From Anastrepha obliqua (lineage: Eukaryota; Arthropoda; Insecta; Diptera; Tephritidae), in assembly GCF_027943255.1 (NCBI RefSeq), contig NC_072895.1, positions 48,272,001-48,336,000 of the forward strand: 64,000 nt of DNA. Direction: 5' to 3'. Positions 45,501 through 55,799 of this stretch are shown here, piece by piece (position 1 is the stretch's first letter; every line of letters begins with the position of its first letter). A program made the position numbers and the translations under genes. A model generated the notes under the pieces. It was not told where the DNA came from, searched no databases, and saw only the letters and a list, made by a program, of their open reading frames with translations.

Positions 45501-48500
45501 ATGAAACCTAAATTCTATACATATAAATGTATCTATTACATATCTATATACATATTTACTACATATATACATATACACATTTTAATAGCTTTATTTTCTA
45601 TCCCCACACACGCCTACTATCTCTTAATTGCTTGTACATAGATATTCGCCTACTGTTTACATTTGATTAATTGTTTTGTTAGACACCTTTATGGTTATTG
45701 TTATTTTATATTTTTTTTTATTTTTATGTATTTTAATTTTTTCTCTCTTTAGTATGCCATCCTTATAGCGCTTTCATTGGCTTCACAAATAGTTGGCAAA
45801 ATTTATGCCTCCGATTCGAATGCCATCAAGGAGTTTGCTGCCAAAGATGTGGAAAAGACGTGGCTGGAGGAAATCAAATTACCTGGTGCCATGAATAATA
45901 CACAGCAAACGGTAAGTTTTGTTGTTTTTGGGAAGTGATAATGCGAAAGATTTAGTCTTTAGGTTAGTACGAAAAATAGTATTACGAAAGTCTAAATTGG
46001 TTAGCATCATTGATTTAAAATATGCGTGGAAAGGAGGCGAAATGAAGAGGTAGCGTTGTGTATTTGACTGTGAAATGAAGCGTTTTTCAGTAAGAGCTCT
46101 TCAACGTTTGTTTTTGAATAAAACACAAACGGTTTGACTTTTTTAACTAATTTTTTTTTTATTATCGAGTTTGAACATATACATTTAGGTATGAAATTCG
46201 ATTTCTTTTGCATGACCACCGCGTGCACGTTTTACGAAGTCCAATCGTTGAACCCAATTTTCGACCACTCTTTTGCATAAATCGGCCGAAATTCCAGCAA
46301 TTTCGCGTTCAATATTGGCTCTGAGCTCACAAATCGTCGCCGGCTTGTTACTGTAGATCAATGACTTCACATAACCCCAAAGAAAATAGTCTAGAGGCCA
46401 TTCGACCGGTCCATTTCTGGAAATAATGGGCTCATCGAACTTACTCTTCAACAAATCAATTGTAGCGTGTGCTGTGTCGCTTGTGGCCCCGTCCTGTTGA
46501 AACCACATGTCGTCTAAGTCCATACCATTCAATTGCGGCCAAAAATAATCGTTTATCATGTCGCGGTATCGATTTCCATTCACAGTAACGTGGCGATCGT
46601 TCTCGTCAACGAAAAAATATGGGCCAATTACGCCGCCGGCATGTAAATCGCACCAAACAGTGATGGTGGATGCAACGGTGCCTCATGAATCACGTGTGGA
46701 TTGCTTTCTGCCCAGTAACGCATATTTTGCTTGTTGACAAAGCCATTGAGCCAAAAGTGAGCTTCATCACTGAAGATGATTTTTTGGAAAAAATCTGGAC
46801 TAAAGTAGCAGCAACAGAACGATTATTTTCATAAAAAATTTGCACGATTTGCAATCGTTGATCAAGTGTGTAGCGTTCCATGATGAAATGTATACTAATG
46901 AAGTTTACAAATGACAAGCGAAAAATAAAAAATATTGCGTCGTTCGCCCACCCAATCGGAAAAAAGTTGGAGCGCACTTATTGAAAAACGCTTTATTCTT
47001 CCTTTTCAATATACAGTTCATTAAACAACTTTAGCAGGCGGTCTTATTGACAAAAATATTTTTTTTTTTATATTTAATACAATGTACAACATTTCGTATA
47101 CTTCATATACAAAAACCATATAAATCTAAATTACAAACTTAGCGCAAATTAAAAAAAAAAATTCAACAAATTTTTACTTTTTACTCAAAATTTTCAACCC
47201 ATGGAATTAAAATTTTTAGAGTGGTTCAAAAATCGAGTGGATTTCTAAGCATTTTTTTTCTGCCGACGGTCCTGTACATTTTTCCCATCCAACGAATGCT
47301 CGCACGAAACCTTAATTTTCATAAAACATTATTAAAATTAAATAAGCAACAAATAAAATGTCAAAATGTGCTAATACGGAAACTGTAGGAACGCTCAGTT
47401 ATGTAGGGTGTGCGTAAGAATATATTACATTAAAATCATTATATTACATTTGTCCGTCTCCTGGCACACGCTAAACTAGGATGAGATGAACCGTATATAA
47501 CGCGCCGTTCATTGACAACTGATACAGCAATTTTTACCTATTATTTTGAAAATATTGCACTCCAGATGGCGCTGCTGACGAAATAATGCAAAACATTCAA
47601 TTTATGGTCCGACTCAGTTCATCTTTATATAGCCAATACTAGCTGGATAAAAATAAATAGTATTCCACAAAAATTGTAACTTTAGGAGACTCTGGGGACG
47701 ATATAATTCGAAAAATCATATTTCTGGTCCGCCTCACAAAAAATAATTTTTTTTTTTAATTAGCGCTTACACTCCTTTCGGGTGCTTAGCCCAGCTCCTC
47801 CTCCTACTTGTGGTGTGCGTTTTGATGTTGGAGAAACCTCAAATAAAGAAACCTATAGTTTCAAACCGACTCCGAACGACAGATGTTTTTTCATGAGGAC
47901 CTTTTTCATTCCACAATTACACTCGGCCATTGCCTGCCGAGGGGTGACCACTATTAGAAAAAATTGTCTATCATTTTGGTGTTTCATGCACAGAAGACGT
48001 GTTTCGACAAATTGTATTTATGGTTCATTTTGAGTCAAATTCAGGAGGTGTGCAATTCAAAATATTCGTAAAAATTATATACATTATTATATACAAAATT
48101 ACAATATACAAATTATATATATATTTATATATATTATTAGTTTTAATTTACATTTTTTTACCGCCGCAGCAATGGTATGTCCGGAGCCTAAAAAACTCCC
48201 CCCCACTCGGGAACCGCTTTCGCATTCCTTGAGAGTGGCGTTCCGCCTTTCTCATTACAAATGACTATACCTAGGTGCTTGTGTCCCGGTGTTCGTAGTC
48301 ATAGTCTATTTTAATTTTCAAATTTCAAACTTTCTTTAATTACAAAAAGCCCTTTCGAGCTATTAAATGAAAGCTATGAATAATCTTTCTAAAAATTTAC
48401 TTATACCAAAAACAATTTCAGTATTGATGAAAATAACTGATTTCACTTCATCATCAGCAGCGAATTCTTGTTTTTCGAGTCACTTTACATATTTGGCAGC

Positions 48501-51141
48501 ATATTATAAATTTATTTTTATTTGGCTCGTGAGAGTGGTTAAGTGTTTCAAAACCGTATACATGAAACTTGTGTAAGGCAGTCAACTCAGTCACGAGGAT
48601 CATAACATGCAAATGGAGCACACCTAGAGCCTATTTTAATCTTCTTTAATTGCATATTTAAAATTTTTAGGAGTGTAGCGCCGAAGCATGCGCTCTTAAG
48701 AATTAAATTAAAAATATTTATTTCGTTTTGGTAAATTAATTCACATCTTGATATCAATATCAACACTATAACATTCAGATGAGATAAAGTAAATGAAGTC
48801 AAAAAAAGAATAAATACGAGTACATTCAGTCAGTTACAGGTAAAAATCCATAATCTATAACAAACGTAATGTTATTAATTTTCTTCACCAAATATAATCA
48901 AAATCGCTTTTAATAACTTAAATTTTGCTTATATGGAAGAAAAATCCGGGTTAGGGGAATCTGCCATTAATCCACCTTCAATTTCGTCCATTAAAAAAAA
49001 AATTTCGAAAGAGTGTTTTATTCATTTCATTAAACGATTGCGCTTAGCTGTTAAGAGATTCTCTCAATGTAATGGTAATGTCAATAACATTTCACTTCAA
49101 ATGTAATGTTATTAATAATAATTTTCTTCACTATTGAAAATATTTCAAGTACAATAAAAATCCCTTTAAATTTTTCTTCTTCTTAATTGGCGCTATAACC
49201 ATTTACGCGATTTCGGTCGAGTTTAACAAAGCGCGGCAGTCGTTTCTTTCTCGTGCTAACCGGCGCCAGTTGGACACACCAAGTGAAGTCAAGTTCTTTT
49301 CCACCTGATCTTTCCAACGCAGAGGAGACCTTCCTCTTCCTCTACTACCACCAGCTGGTACCGCATCGAATACTTTCAGAGTCAGAGCATTTGTATCCAT
49401 TCGTACGACATGACTCAGACAACTTAGCCACTGCATCTTTAATCGCTGCGCTTTGTCTATGTCGTCGTAAAGCTCATACAGCTCATTGTTTCATCGCCTG
49501 CGATATTCGAAGTTGCCAACGTGCGAAGGTTCAAAAATCTTGGGCAGAATCTTTCTCTCTAACACTTCAAGGCACACTTCATCGGATGTTGTCAAGTGCT
49601 ATTTTGGACTAAGTAGGCAACTGAGTAGTAAAGTCTTTTCCTTATTTTATTTTTATTTATATGAAAGAAAAACTTGAGTTGTCGAATTCTCCATTTACTT
49701 ATATCGATTTTCAAGCCTCAATTAATCCACCTGCAGTTGCATCTGTTAAAAAAAAGTACGAAACGATCAAATTAGGTATCAAAAGATAGAGTAGAAATAA
49801 TTTTTTTTTAAACAATTAAAAATACGTGCACAAGTGTCACTGAAAAACTTTCAGTATAAGAATATATAATATAATATTTATTCAGTTATGGCAATTCTCT
49901 AGAGTTCATACTCGTAAGCCTTTGATCGATACCACTGAAGCAATTCCAATGGAAGGTGAGATTAATTATATTCACACTATTCATTTACTTATTTAATACT
50001 TATTATTATTAGTGGTTTTTACTTAATTATTTTTTTTTTCAAAGGCTTTATTAAATCCTTTCCTTGTTATTTGATTGCTCGTACTAGTAAATGTTCATGT
50101 AAATATTAATCTACAGCTTTATGTAAGCGCACGCTGTTAAGTTGACAGTGCTGTTGCGCTGTAGTGGCACTTGTGAAAGAAAAATCATTATGTGAAAGCT
50201 AAAGAATTTATTTTACGAAATCTGCATTGTTTCTATAATAAAATATACAGTCGTCACAATATTCAAAGTTTTGTTCATGTTTTTGTTGTAGTTATATTAA
50301 AATTATTGTAATAGAAAAATACGGGAGGATGCGCGCCCACTTAACAGTTGTGGTAATTTTGTTTTTTAGTTAAGTTAAATGAAATATAAATAAATTGGAA
50401 TACTGAGTGTCGCATTTAATTTATAATTCTTTCGAAATGATAAGAACCTGTTTGTTAAAATGTTTAATAGGAGCTTGCATTGTTTTTTAAGAGTTCGTAT
50501 TTGACCTTCACGTCCTCAATAATTCATTGTTCTTTCGCTACACATACATGTGCATATGTATGTATACCATACATGTAATTCAATTTTTTCATTAATCTCT
50601 TATTCATTATCATTATATTCCCTGTTTTTTATTTACAGTATCACTGCTGTGGCAAAATCGGTCCCAATGATTACTTTTCCATCGGACGGCTCGCTTATCC
50701 CGCTAGCTGTTACCCCAAAATGGTTTACAATCAAACCGCACTCTGGACAACTGGTTGCATCAAAGCTGCCGAGTATGAATTCTCCAGCATTTTCACTTAC
50801 TCATCGAGCGGTGAATGGGGAAATCTTATTATCACGGTAATTACCATCTGTCTAAAAGTACTTTAATACTTACATGGCATGTCGAAGGCGTACATACATA
50901 CATATTAATAATATGTAGGTGCAGTAATCCCATGCGCTTTATGGCGGTGATTTTGTTTTTGTTGTTTTTATTGCTAGAATTATTCGTAGAACGATAATTT
51001 TTAATCATATATTCGCTTGCTGTTACATCCGATTCTTTAATTGCTATTGTTGTTTTATTTTATTTTTAGGCTGTGATGCTGTTGTTCGCTATTTATCTGG
51101 TGATACGTTTCCGTAGTAAACAGCGTCGGTATGATTATTAA
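39716..51141 (+). CDS. Tetraspanin gene 4 (Tsp42E-cluster type), complete
   Basis: Coding exons 39716-39775, 45314-45472, 45753-45911, 50639-50836, 51070-51141; all phase 0; 215 residues. Start MGCTSGVMKFVLN is the typical form, with a juxtamembrane Cys that could be palmitoylated (family knowledge). Small loop shortened (SFNTAPKVYI). TM2 is followed by LGCCGICQEDVC. TM3 is YAILIALSLASQIVG. The large loop has HCCGKIG, then PASCY and TGC: four cysteines instead of six, so the pair equivalent to the second Cys of SCC and the lone NC of its neighbours is absent. NNT and NQT are candidate glycosylation sites. The tail is RFRSKQRRYDY; a C-terminal Tyr of this kind may act in endocytic sorting (inference). 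Introns 1 and 3 are 5.5 and 4.7 kb. Confidence 0.94.
39944..40098 (+). repeat. 78-bp tandem duplication in intron 1 of gene 4
   Basis: Two nearly identical copies starting tatgacttttgttgttattg at 39944 and 40022, differing in the length of the A run. Confidence 0.85.
40099..42208. other. Intron 1 of gene 4; no gene recognised
   Basis: The minus-strand frame 41534-41259 has no family features. A TAGGTGGCGC site lies at 41811 and TAGATGGCGC at 42104 (see findings). Confidence 0.45.
42209..42546 (+). mobile_element. Reference copy of a tRNA-derived SINE
   Basis: The most complete of seven copies in the window. The head holds a box A-like tagccgaatgggttggtgcg (42220-42239) and a box B-like gcttcgaatct (42273-42283), spaced as in an RNA polymerase III promoter. 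The body holds gcggtcgcccctcggcaggc and the conserved core gctcggccaaacacccaaaa; the end is a (TA)n tail of about 30 bases. No coding capacity. It would depend on a partner non-LTR element for movement (established for SINEs). Sense in intron 1 of gene 4. Confidence 0.88.
42547..43439. other. Intron 1 of gene 4; nothing recognised
   Basis: One TAGATGGCGT site at 42581. No other supported feature. Confidence 0.4.
43440..44290 (+). mobile_element. Non-LTR RNase H fragment (LOA/R1-type), copy 2
   Basis: YTDGSKMDCAVGAGIYSHRPK opens an RNase H domain (its DG pair is the first catalytic region); then SVSQAEVLAIGEASRLL and GSQAVIQALDS, a frameshift at ctacaataacctc, and in the next frame KVVEQSRNSLTALSENHK, VPGHRSIEGNEKVDELARR and a C-terminal KPLFESLEQLSGL with no zinc-finger motif. 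Same lesion as the copy at 24590. Confidence 0.8.
44291..45313. other. Intron 1 of gene 4, right end; simple repeats only
   Basis: AT-rich; TATA/CATA-rich microsatellite at about 45033-45112. Confidence 0.5.
45314..45472 (+). CDS. Tetraspanin gene 4, exon 2
   Basis: 53 codons between cttttcag and gtgcgt. TM1 end, short loop, TM2 and the Cys-rich turn GCCGICQEDVC. Confidence 0.92.
45753..45911 (+). CDS. Tetraspanin gene 4, exon 3
   Basis: 53 codons between ctctttag and gtaagt. TM3 and first half of the large loop (KDVEKTWLEEIKLPGAMNN). Confidence 0.93.
46078..46993 (-). mobile_element. Rosa-like (DD41D) element, the fullest of this family
   Basis: 916 bp antisense in intron 3 of gene 4. Ends begin AAGCGTTTTTCA(A/G)TAAG; right side followed by TA. 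Transposase: MERYTLDQRLQIVQIFYENN, a deletion, SDEAHFWLNGFVNKQNMRYW (first Asp) in a shifted frame, VNGNRYRDMINDYFWPQL, WFQQDGATSDTAH (second Asp), then about seven residues missing before LDYFLWGYVKSLIY (third Asp), and RLDFVKRARGGHAKEIEFHT to the stop at 46185. Confidence 0.9.
46994..47754. other. Intron 3 of gene 4; nothing recognised
   Basis: One agatggcgct site at 47564; otherwise AT-rich. Confidence 0.4.
47755..47995 (-). mobile_element. tRNA-derived SINE
   Basis: Minus-strand match from the 3' core (tttgggtgcttagcccagct region, altered) through gacgacggtc-like text to the gcctgccgaggggtgacc segment; tRNA head lost. Confidence 0.75.
47996..49175. other. Intron 3 of gene 4; nothing recognised
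   Basis: TATA-rich stretch at 48105-48140. A phrase about 'aatgtaatgttattaat' recurs at 48867 and 49098, a minor local repeat. Confidence 0.4.
49178..49640 (-). mobile_element. Non-LTR (RTE-like) 3' fragment
   Basis: Minus-strand QWLSCLSHVVRMDTNALTLK, VFDAVPAGGSRGRGRSPLRW, DQVEKNLTSLGVSNWRRLAR to stop at 49203, then a terminal GAAGAAGAA run (plus ttcttcttctt at 49178). The further-upstream part to 49620 is the same ORF in broken frames. Confidence 0.75.
49641..50638. other. Intron 3 of gene 4, right end; nothing recognised
   Basis: No supported feature. Confidence 0.4.
50639..50836 (+). CDS. Tetraspanin gene 4, exon 4
   Basis: 66 codons starting YHCCGKIGPNDYF. Second half of the loop with only ASC and TGC after the CCG, then the start of TM4. 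Confidence 0.94.
51070..51141 (+). CDS. Tetraspanin gene 4, terminal exon
   Basis: 23 codons plus TAA. Finishes TM4 (AVMLLFAIYLVI) and gives a strongly basic tail. Confidence 0.9.
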   Translation, partial: AVMLLFAIYLVIRFRSKQRRYDY

Positions 51142-51436
51142 GCCGAATTTCACAAGCGTAACATATAGCTTTTATGTTTACTAAAAATGAATGTTAATTC
51201 GGGAAGATGAACAAAAAGCAAAAAAATATTTTCGCACTAAAAATTCGATAAGTCATCCAATAATTGAACAAAGCTTTAAATATGTACAATCCACATATGT
51301 ATGTACGTATACGTGCATGTATTTAACGTACATATGTATTTTTCTATAGGCATTTAACAGGTTTTCACATGCCGAAATGTATTTACTATAAATTTTATTT
51401 ATGAGTATGATTATACTTTTTCATTCTAAATTTTGT

Positions 51437-51449
51437 AATAAAAATAAAT
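51437..51449 (+). promoter_or_regulatory. Poly(A) signal of gene 4 (two overlapping AATAAA)
   Basis: AATAAA at 51437 and again at 51444, about 300 bases after the stop. Confidence 0.55.
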
Positions 51450-51529
51450 AATATTTGTTGTTATTCACTAAACTCAAAACGTCGTTTATTACTGCAAGAA
51501 TTTTGAAGATATACATATACATAATTGGA

Positions 51530-52185
51530 GCATAGGGTATCGGCAAATTCTCTTCACCATCGAAGAGGGCTGTTTTTTGCGAGGGCTCTAAGTTCATGTC
51601 AATTCTTAACCAAAGACATCCTTACAGCCTGCGTTAAACGGCGCCAAGAGGTTAGTGTTACGCGCAAATTTCGTCCTGTCTGCTGGTAGGGGTTCCATGG
51701 CAGCGCTTTTTTGGCAATATTGTCGTCACCCTTCCTCAGGGTGTGGCCGATTTATTGCAATTCTTTTCTGCGGATTTCAATCGCCACATCGGATTAATTG
51801 GCCTTCCTCAGTAATTCCATGCTTGATATAACTCAAGGCCAGAAAATTCGCATTATGCGACGCAAGCAGCGATTAATGAACGTTTGCAGACGCCTTGTGA
51901 TCATTGCGGTGACTTTTCTCGTTGGTCAGCCGTGTAGCAGGGCGAATTTGATGCATGCTTTGAAATTACGCAGTTTCATGTGAGTAGTTATATGATTGTT
52001 TTGCCATAGCAGTGCAAGAGTGCCGAACGACACTTAGGCTTTGCTAGTTCTGCTTTCAACGTCAGTCTCACTTCCTCCATCTGCGGCGATCATACGTCGC
52101 AAATAGCAAAACTTATCCACGTTTTAAAAAATTCACTCTTAAAGAATCTGATGAGGAGTAGTTCAGGTCTTCAATTGGAGATATA
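51530..52185 (-). mobile_element. RTE-type retrotransposon 3' fragment
   Basis: Minus-strand text KVDKFCYL, MIAADGGSETDVESR, MKLRNFKACIKFALL, TRRLQTFINRCLRRIMRIFWP, IEIRRKELQ, IGHTLRKGDDNIAKKALPWNP: an RTE endonuclease-RT C-terminus, another lineage from 22451-23137. Many stops. Confidence 0.78.
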
Positions 52186-52195
52186 CGAGGTGTAT

Positions 52196-54178
52196 TCAAA
52201 AAGTATCGCGAATTTTGTGTTTTTTCAAAAATTATTCCTTTCTTCATTAAGGGGGCAGATACCTGTAAACGGCCATATATATTTTCCCTAATATGCATTA
52301 AAATTATTTCAAATGAAGAAGTCAATAAATTTTTTCAAAATTGGCACACAGTTTATTTATATTATACATTAAAATAATATAATTTCTTTTTTTTATTTTA
52401 ATCATTTAAAATGGCGGAAGTTCGTAACGGGGCTTCTCAATCGGTGAGCATTGTAGCATCGGTGTCAGTGATCTGAATACAAAAAACCAAAATTGTTTTT
52501 TTATTAATGTCATAATTTCTATATGAATTAAACAAAAATGAAAAATGAAAAAAAAGTCGCGGATTAAAATGCTTAAAAAAATGAATTTCGGGGCGAGTTT
52601 TCCTACTATTTTTGATTCGAAAAAATAATTTTTCGAATTGTAAATTCACATAGAAAGTAATATCATAAAAAAGATGTGTGCAAAATTTTAGGGAGATCGG
52701 TCGATTCGAAAAATATAATATAGTTTTGAGAAAAACGCGTCCAAAGTTTGAATACAACGTAACTATACCTTTTCCAGCGCTCGAACGGAAAGAATAAAGT
52801 CGTCACGGTTGACGATCTATAATATAAGAAATACTTAAATTTACATTCTAAAAATGTTTGCCATGTTCTTAAAAGATTATATTAACATTTTATGAAAAAA
52901 TAATTTTTTTTTTCGAAATTTTACAGGTATCTGCCCCCTTAATATCTATTTTGTCCCCTTCAAAGTAATCCCCCTGAGATATTATGCACTTGTACAACGT
53001 TTTTTCAATCTACGAAGCACTTCCAAAAATCATTTTTTTTATCTTGTTCAGCTCCTCGATGCCGTCTTTATCTCGTCAATCGTAGCGTAGCTTCGTCCTT
53101 TCATGGGCCTCTTCAGTTTCGGGAAAGGAAAAAGTCACAGGGAGCCATATTTGGGGAATACGGTGGCTGTGGCATCATTAGTGTGTTGTTCTTGGCCAAA
53201 ACGTCGCGCACAAGCAACAATGTGTGAGCAGGGACGTTATTGTGATGCCAGAGCCAATTTTCTACACATCCGGGCGTTTCTGGCGGATTGCTTTGCGCGA
53301 ATTGCGCTTAACTTGCAGGTAATATTCCTTATTGACCGCTTTACCCTGTGGCAAGAAGTCATGATGCACAACGCCCCTGCAATCGAAGAAAACGGTGAGC
53401 AAAACTTTTATATTCGACCGAACGTGCGGCCACTTCCATTGAGATGATTGAGCTTTGGTTTCCTCGTCATAACCATAAACCCACGATTCGTCACCAGTTA
53501 TGACACTCTGGAGCAAATTTGGGTCGTCGCGGACAGAGTCAACATCTTATTAGCAATGTTCATGCGATGCTGCTTTTGGTCGAAATTGAGCAGCTTTGAC
53601 ACGAATTTTGTGGCGACCTGTCTCATGCCCAAATCATTGAAAAAAATCGAATGGCACGAGCCAATCGATATGTCTAGGTCCTCACAACTTCTCCAACGGT
53701 GATTCGACGATTGGCCAATGCCATTTTCTTCACTTCATCAATTTTTTCGTCTGTTGTTGAAGTTCCCGGGCGTCCGGCACGCTTTTCGTCGTTTACATCT
53801 TCTCGGCCTTCTGAGAAAATTTTGTACCACGGATAAACGTTGCTTTGGTCCAAAGTAGCGTAGCTTCTCCGTATGACACAGTCAACATTCGGAATGCATC
53901 CGCGCACTTAATTTCGTTTTTCACACAAAATTTGATACAGGTTCTTTGATCCACCTTTTTGAATAGGTAAAAATCGAAGACGAGCCGAAACACCGAAACA
54001 CGTGCAGGCAAAGCAGCTGTCAACAATTAACTGAACATTTAAAATGGCCGAACTCGCATGCATGAGTGAGAGACATGAGCACCAACATATCGCCACAAAA
54101 AAATCGAAATTCGAATATACGTAACCTTCGAAAATACAAAATTCGCGATACTTTTTGAACACACCTCGTATTGTTGCA
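52196..54178 (-). mobile_element. Mariner (D34D type) element split by a nested insertion
   Basis: TA-flanked inverted ends starting CGAGGTGTATTCAAAAAGTA (one mismatch over 33 bases). Removing the nested insert leaves about 1291 bp, normal for mariner. Minus-strand transposase pieces: FCVKNEIKCADAFRML, WYKIFSEGREDVNDEKRAGRP, TDEKIDEVKKMALANRR, ITGDESWVYGYDEETKAQSS (first Asp), VLLTVFFDCRGVVHHDFLPQ, HHNNVPAH (second Asp replaced by Asn), APCDFFLF (third Asp kept). Several frameshifts. Confidence 0.9.
52251..52938. mobile_element. Non-autonomous element with TTAA target duplication
   Basis: Perfect 19-bp inverted ends GGGGGCAGATACCTGTAAA, flanked by TTAA on both sides (52247-52250 and 52939-52942). 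688 bp, AT-rich, no transposase. TTAA duplication is known for piggyBac and Kolobok; a TA duplication with ends two bases longer cannot be excluded. It sits in the 3' coding end of the mariner. Confidence 0.85.
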
Positions 54179-54689
54179 TATTAGTCAAACATCTGCCTTC
54201 TAGCGTAATCCAAAGGCGATGATATTTCTTAAAATATCCAACTGCTGTCGATAACACAGGTTTAGAAATAACTAATGGTTTTTTTACTTAAGAACCAGGT
54301 CACCTAATTCCTGTAAAGTCAGCTTCTGAGTCTCAAAGTCCAGTTATCGCCAAATAATGGTTTTGGATTAAGAAAAATATGGGAGATCATACAAGTTTCC
54401 ATTATCTGGAGATCAGAGAAAAAAAAATTGGGACAATAAAACATGTCAATAATGATAATGTCCACCATAAATACGTCCACAGGAGAGGTAATATCCGCCG
54501 AACAGCGGATTCATGAATGCTTAATTGTTGAGAAGGTTGTTCAGTAAAACTTTGCGCTACAGCAGCAATGTCTCAAAGAGCTTTCAGTTTTTCGTCTGCC
54601 AGTCAACAGAAATAGTTTCTTGAAATTTATTCACCAATCTTTGAATTGCCGTCTCATTCGGACGATTATATATATGTATATATATATAT
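54179..54689. other. Intergenic; nothing recognised
   Basis: No supported ORF or transposon. Confidence 0.4.
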
Positions 54690-54799
54690 GATCAAGCAAA
54701 CTTCGTAATTTTTTCGTCCAATATACATGTATATATATATATATATGCATACATCGGACTATTATTCTCACTGAAAAAATTACGAAGTTTGTTTGATCA
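54690..54799. repeat. Hairpin-forming inverted repeat with TA-rich loop
   Basis: Arms gatcaagcaaacttcgtaat (54690 on) and attacgaagtttgtttgatc (to 54799), about 25 bases each with one mismatch, around a 60-base loop containing (TA)n. No protein between. Confidence 0.8.
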
Positions 54800-55313
54800 A
54801 GTTTGCTTAAAGATCAACCATTTTCATAATAAGGGTCTCACTGTTTGTAGCAAGCCGTGATAAATTAACAAATATTCTCAACAAAGGGTGAACAACCTAT
54901 ACTTTAATACTTAGCAAATGATATACCAACAGTTGATCTTTGTTTACGTTCTTAGATAGTGCTGTTGCGTCTTGTACTCATTCATATTCGAGTAGTGCTT
55001 ACAAAAATGTCATTACTTCAGAAATTAGGTTTTTGAAATTACACTATGTGACATTTATAGGTTCTTGAACTAAATCCTAAAATGCTACAAAGATACCCCT
55101 AGTAATTTCAATAATTTTAACGCGCCTTCTCTCGCGTAAAATTGTACATCTTTCTACATGAAAAATGTCAAAGTGGACTTAAAAAAGGTACCGCATAGGA
55201 ATTTTTCACTACTGACATCTAGGCGTCTTTTTTGAAAGTCCCTTTACATTAATATTTATTACATATAAATCGAAAAATTTTAAATTTTTTTCCAAAAAAT
55301 TGTTTTCTTTAGT
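54800..55313. other. Intergenic; nothing recognised
   Basis: No supported feature. Confidence 0.4.
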
Positions 55314-55520
55314 GGTTGCCTCTCGGCAGACAGTAGCAATGTAGGTCCCTCCTTTAGTGAAACAACACCAAGACGCGGACCACAAACAAGAGGAGGAGCT
55401 CGGCCAAATATGTTTTTCTTAATTTTGGTGTTTCACCGAGATTCGAACCTACGTTCTTTCTGTGAATTCCGAATAGTAGTCACGCACCAACCCATTCGGC
55501 TATGGTGTCCGCCGAATTTA
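55314..55520. mobile_element. Rearranged tRNA-SINE: plus-strand body joined to minus-strand head
   Basis: 55314-55410 matches the SINE body in + sense, in the order ggttgcctctcggcag, gtaggtccctcc, catcaagacg-like aacaccaagacg, gaggaggagctcggccaaa. From 55411 the sequence is the SINE head in - sense: ttttggtgtttcaccgagat, ttcgaacctac, accaacccattcggctatgg (box A complement). Confidence 0.8.
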
Positions 55521-55799
55521 CAACTTGTAAATTTGTACACGAAGCCCCATTTGTTATGCTTGTAAGGTTGTAGGCGATGGAACTGGATGACAAATTTTAA
55601 ACTGGGGAGTACTGAGAAAGATTCAATCAAACCAGAGGTAAACAAGCACTCAAATTTGCTAAGCTGCCTTGTTTCAGGGGGGAACTGTAGGTTCTACTGA
55701 GTTGCCCATATTCGACGGACCCATCTGGCAACCCTGTATCTTTTGACAGAGACGTCAGATCGCTTAATGACATACCGTATTGGAAGCGTCAGTCCAAGC

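Noticed and set aside
53103..53702. Plus-strand ORFs of 114 and 84 codons
   Set aside because: Shadows of the minus-strand mariner transposase in the same place.
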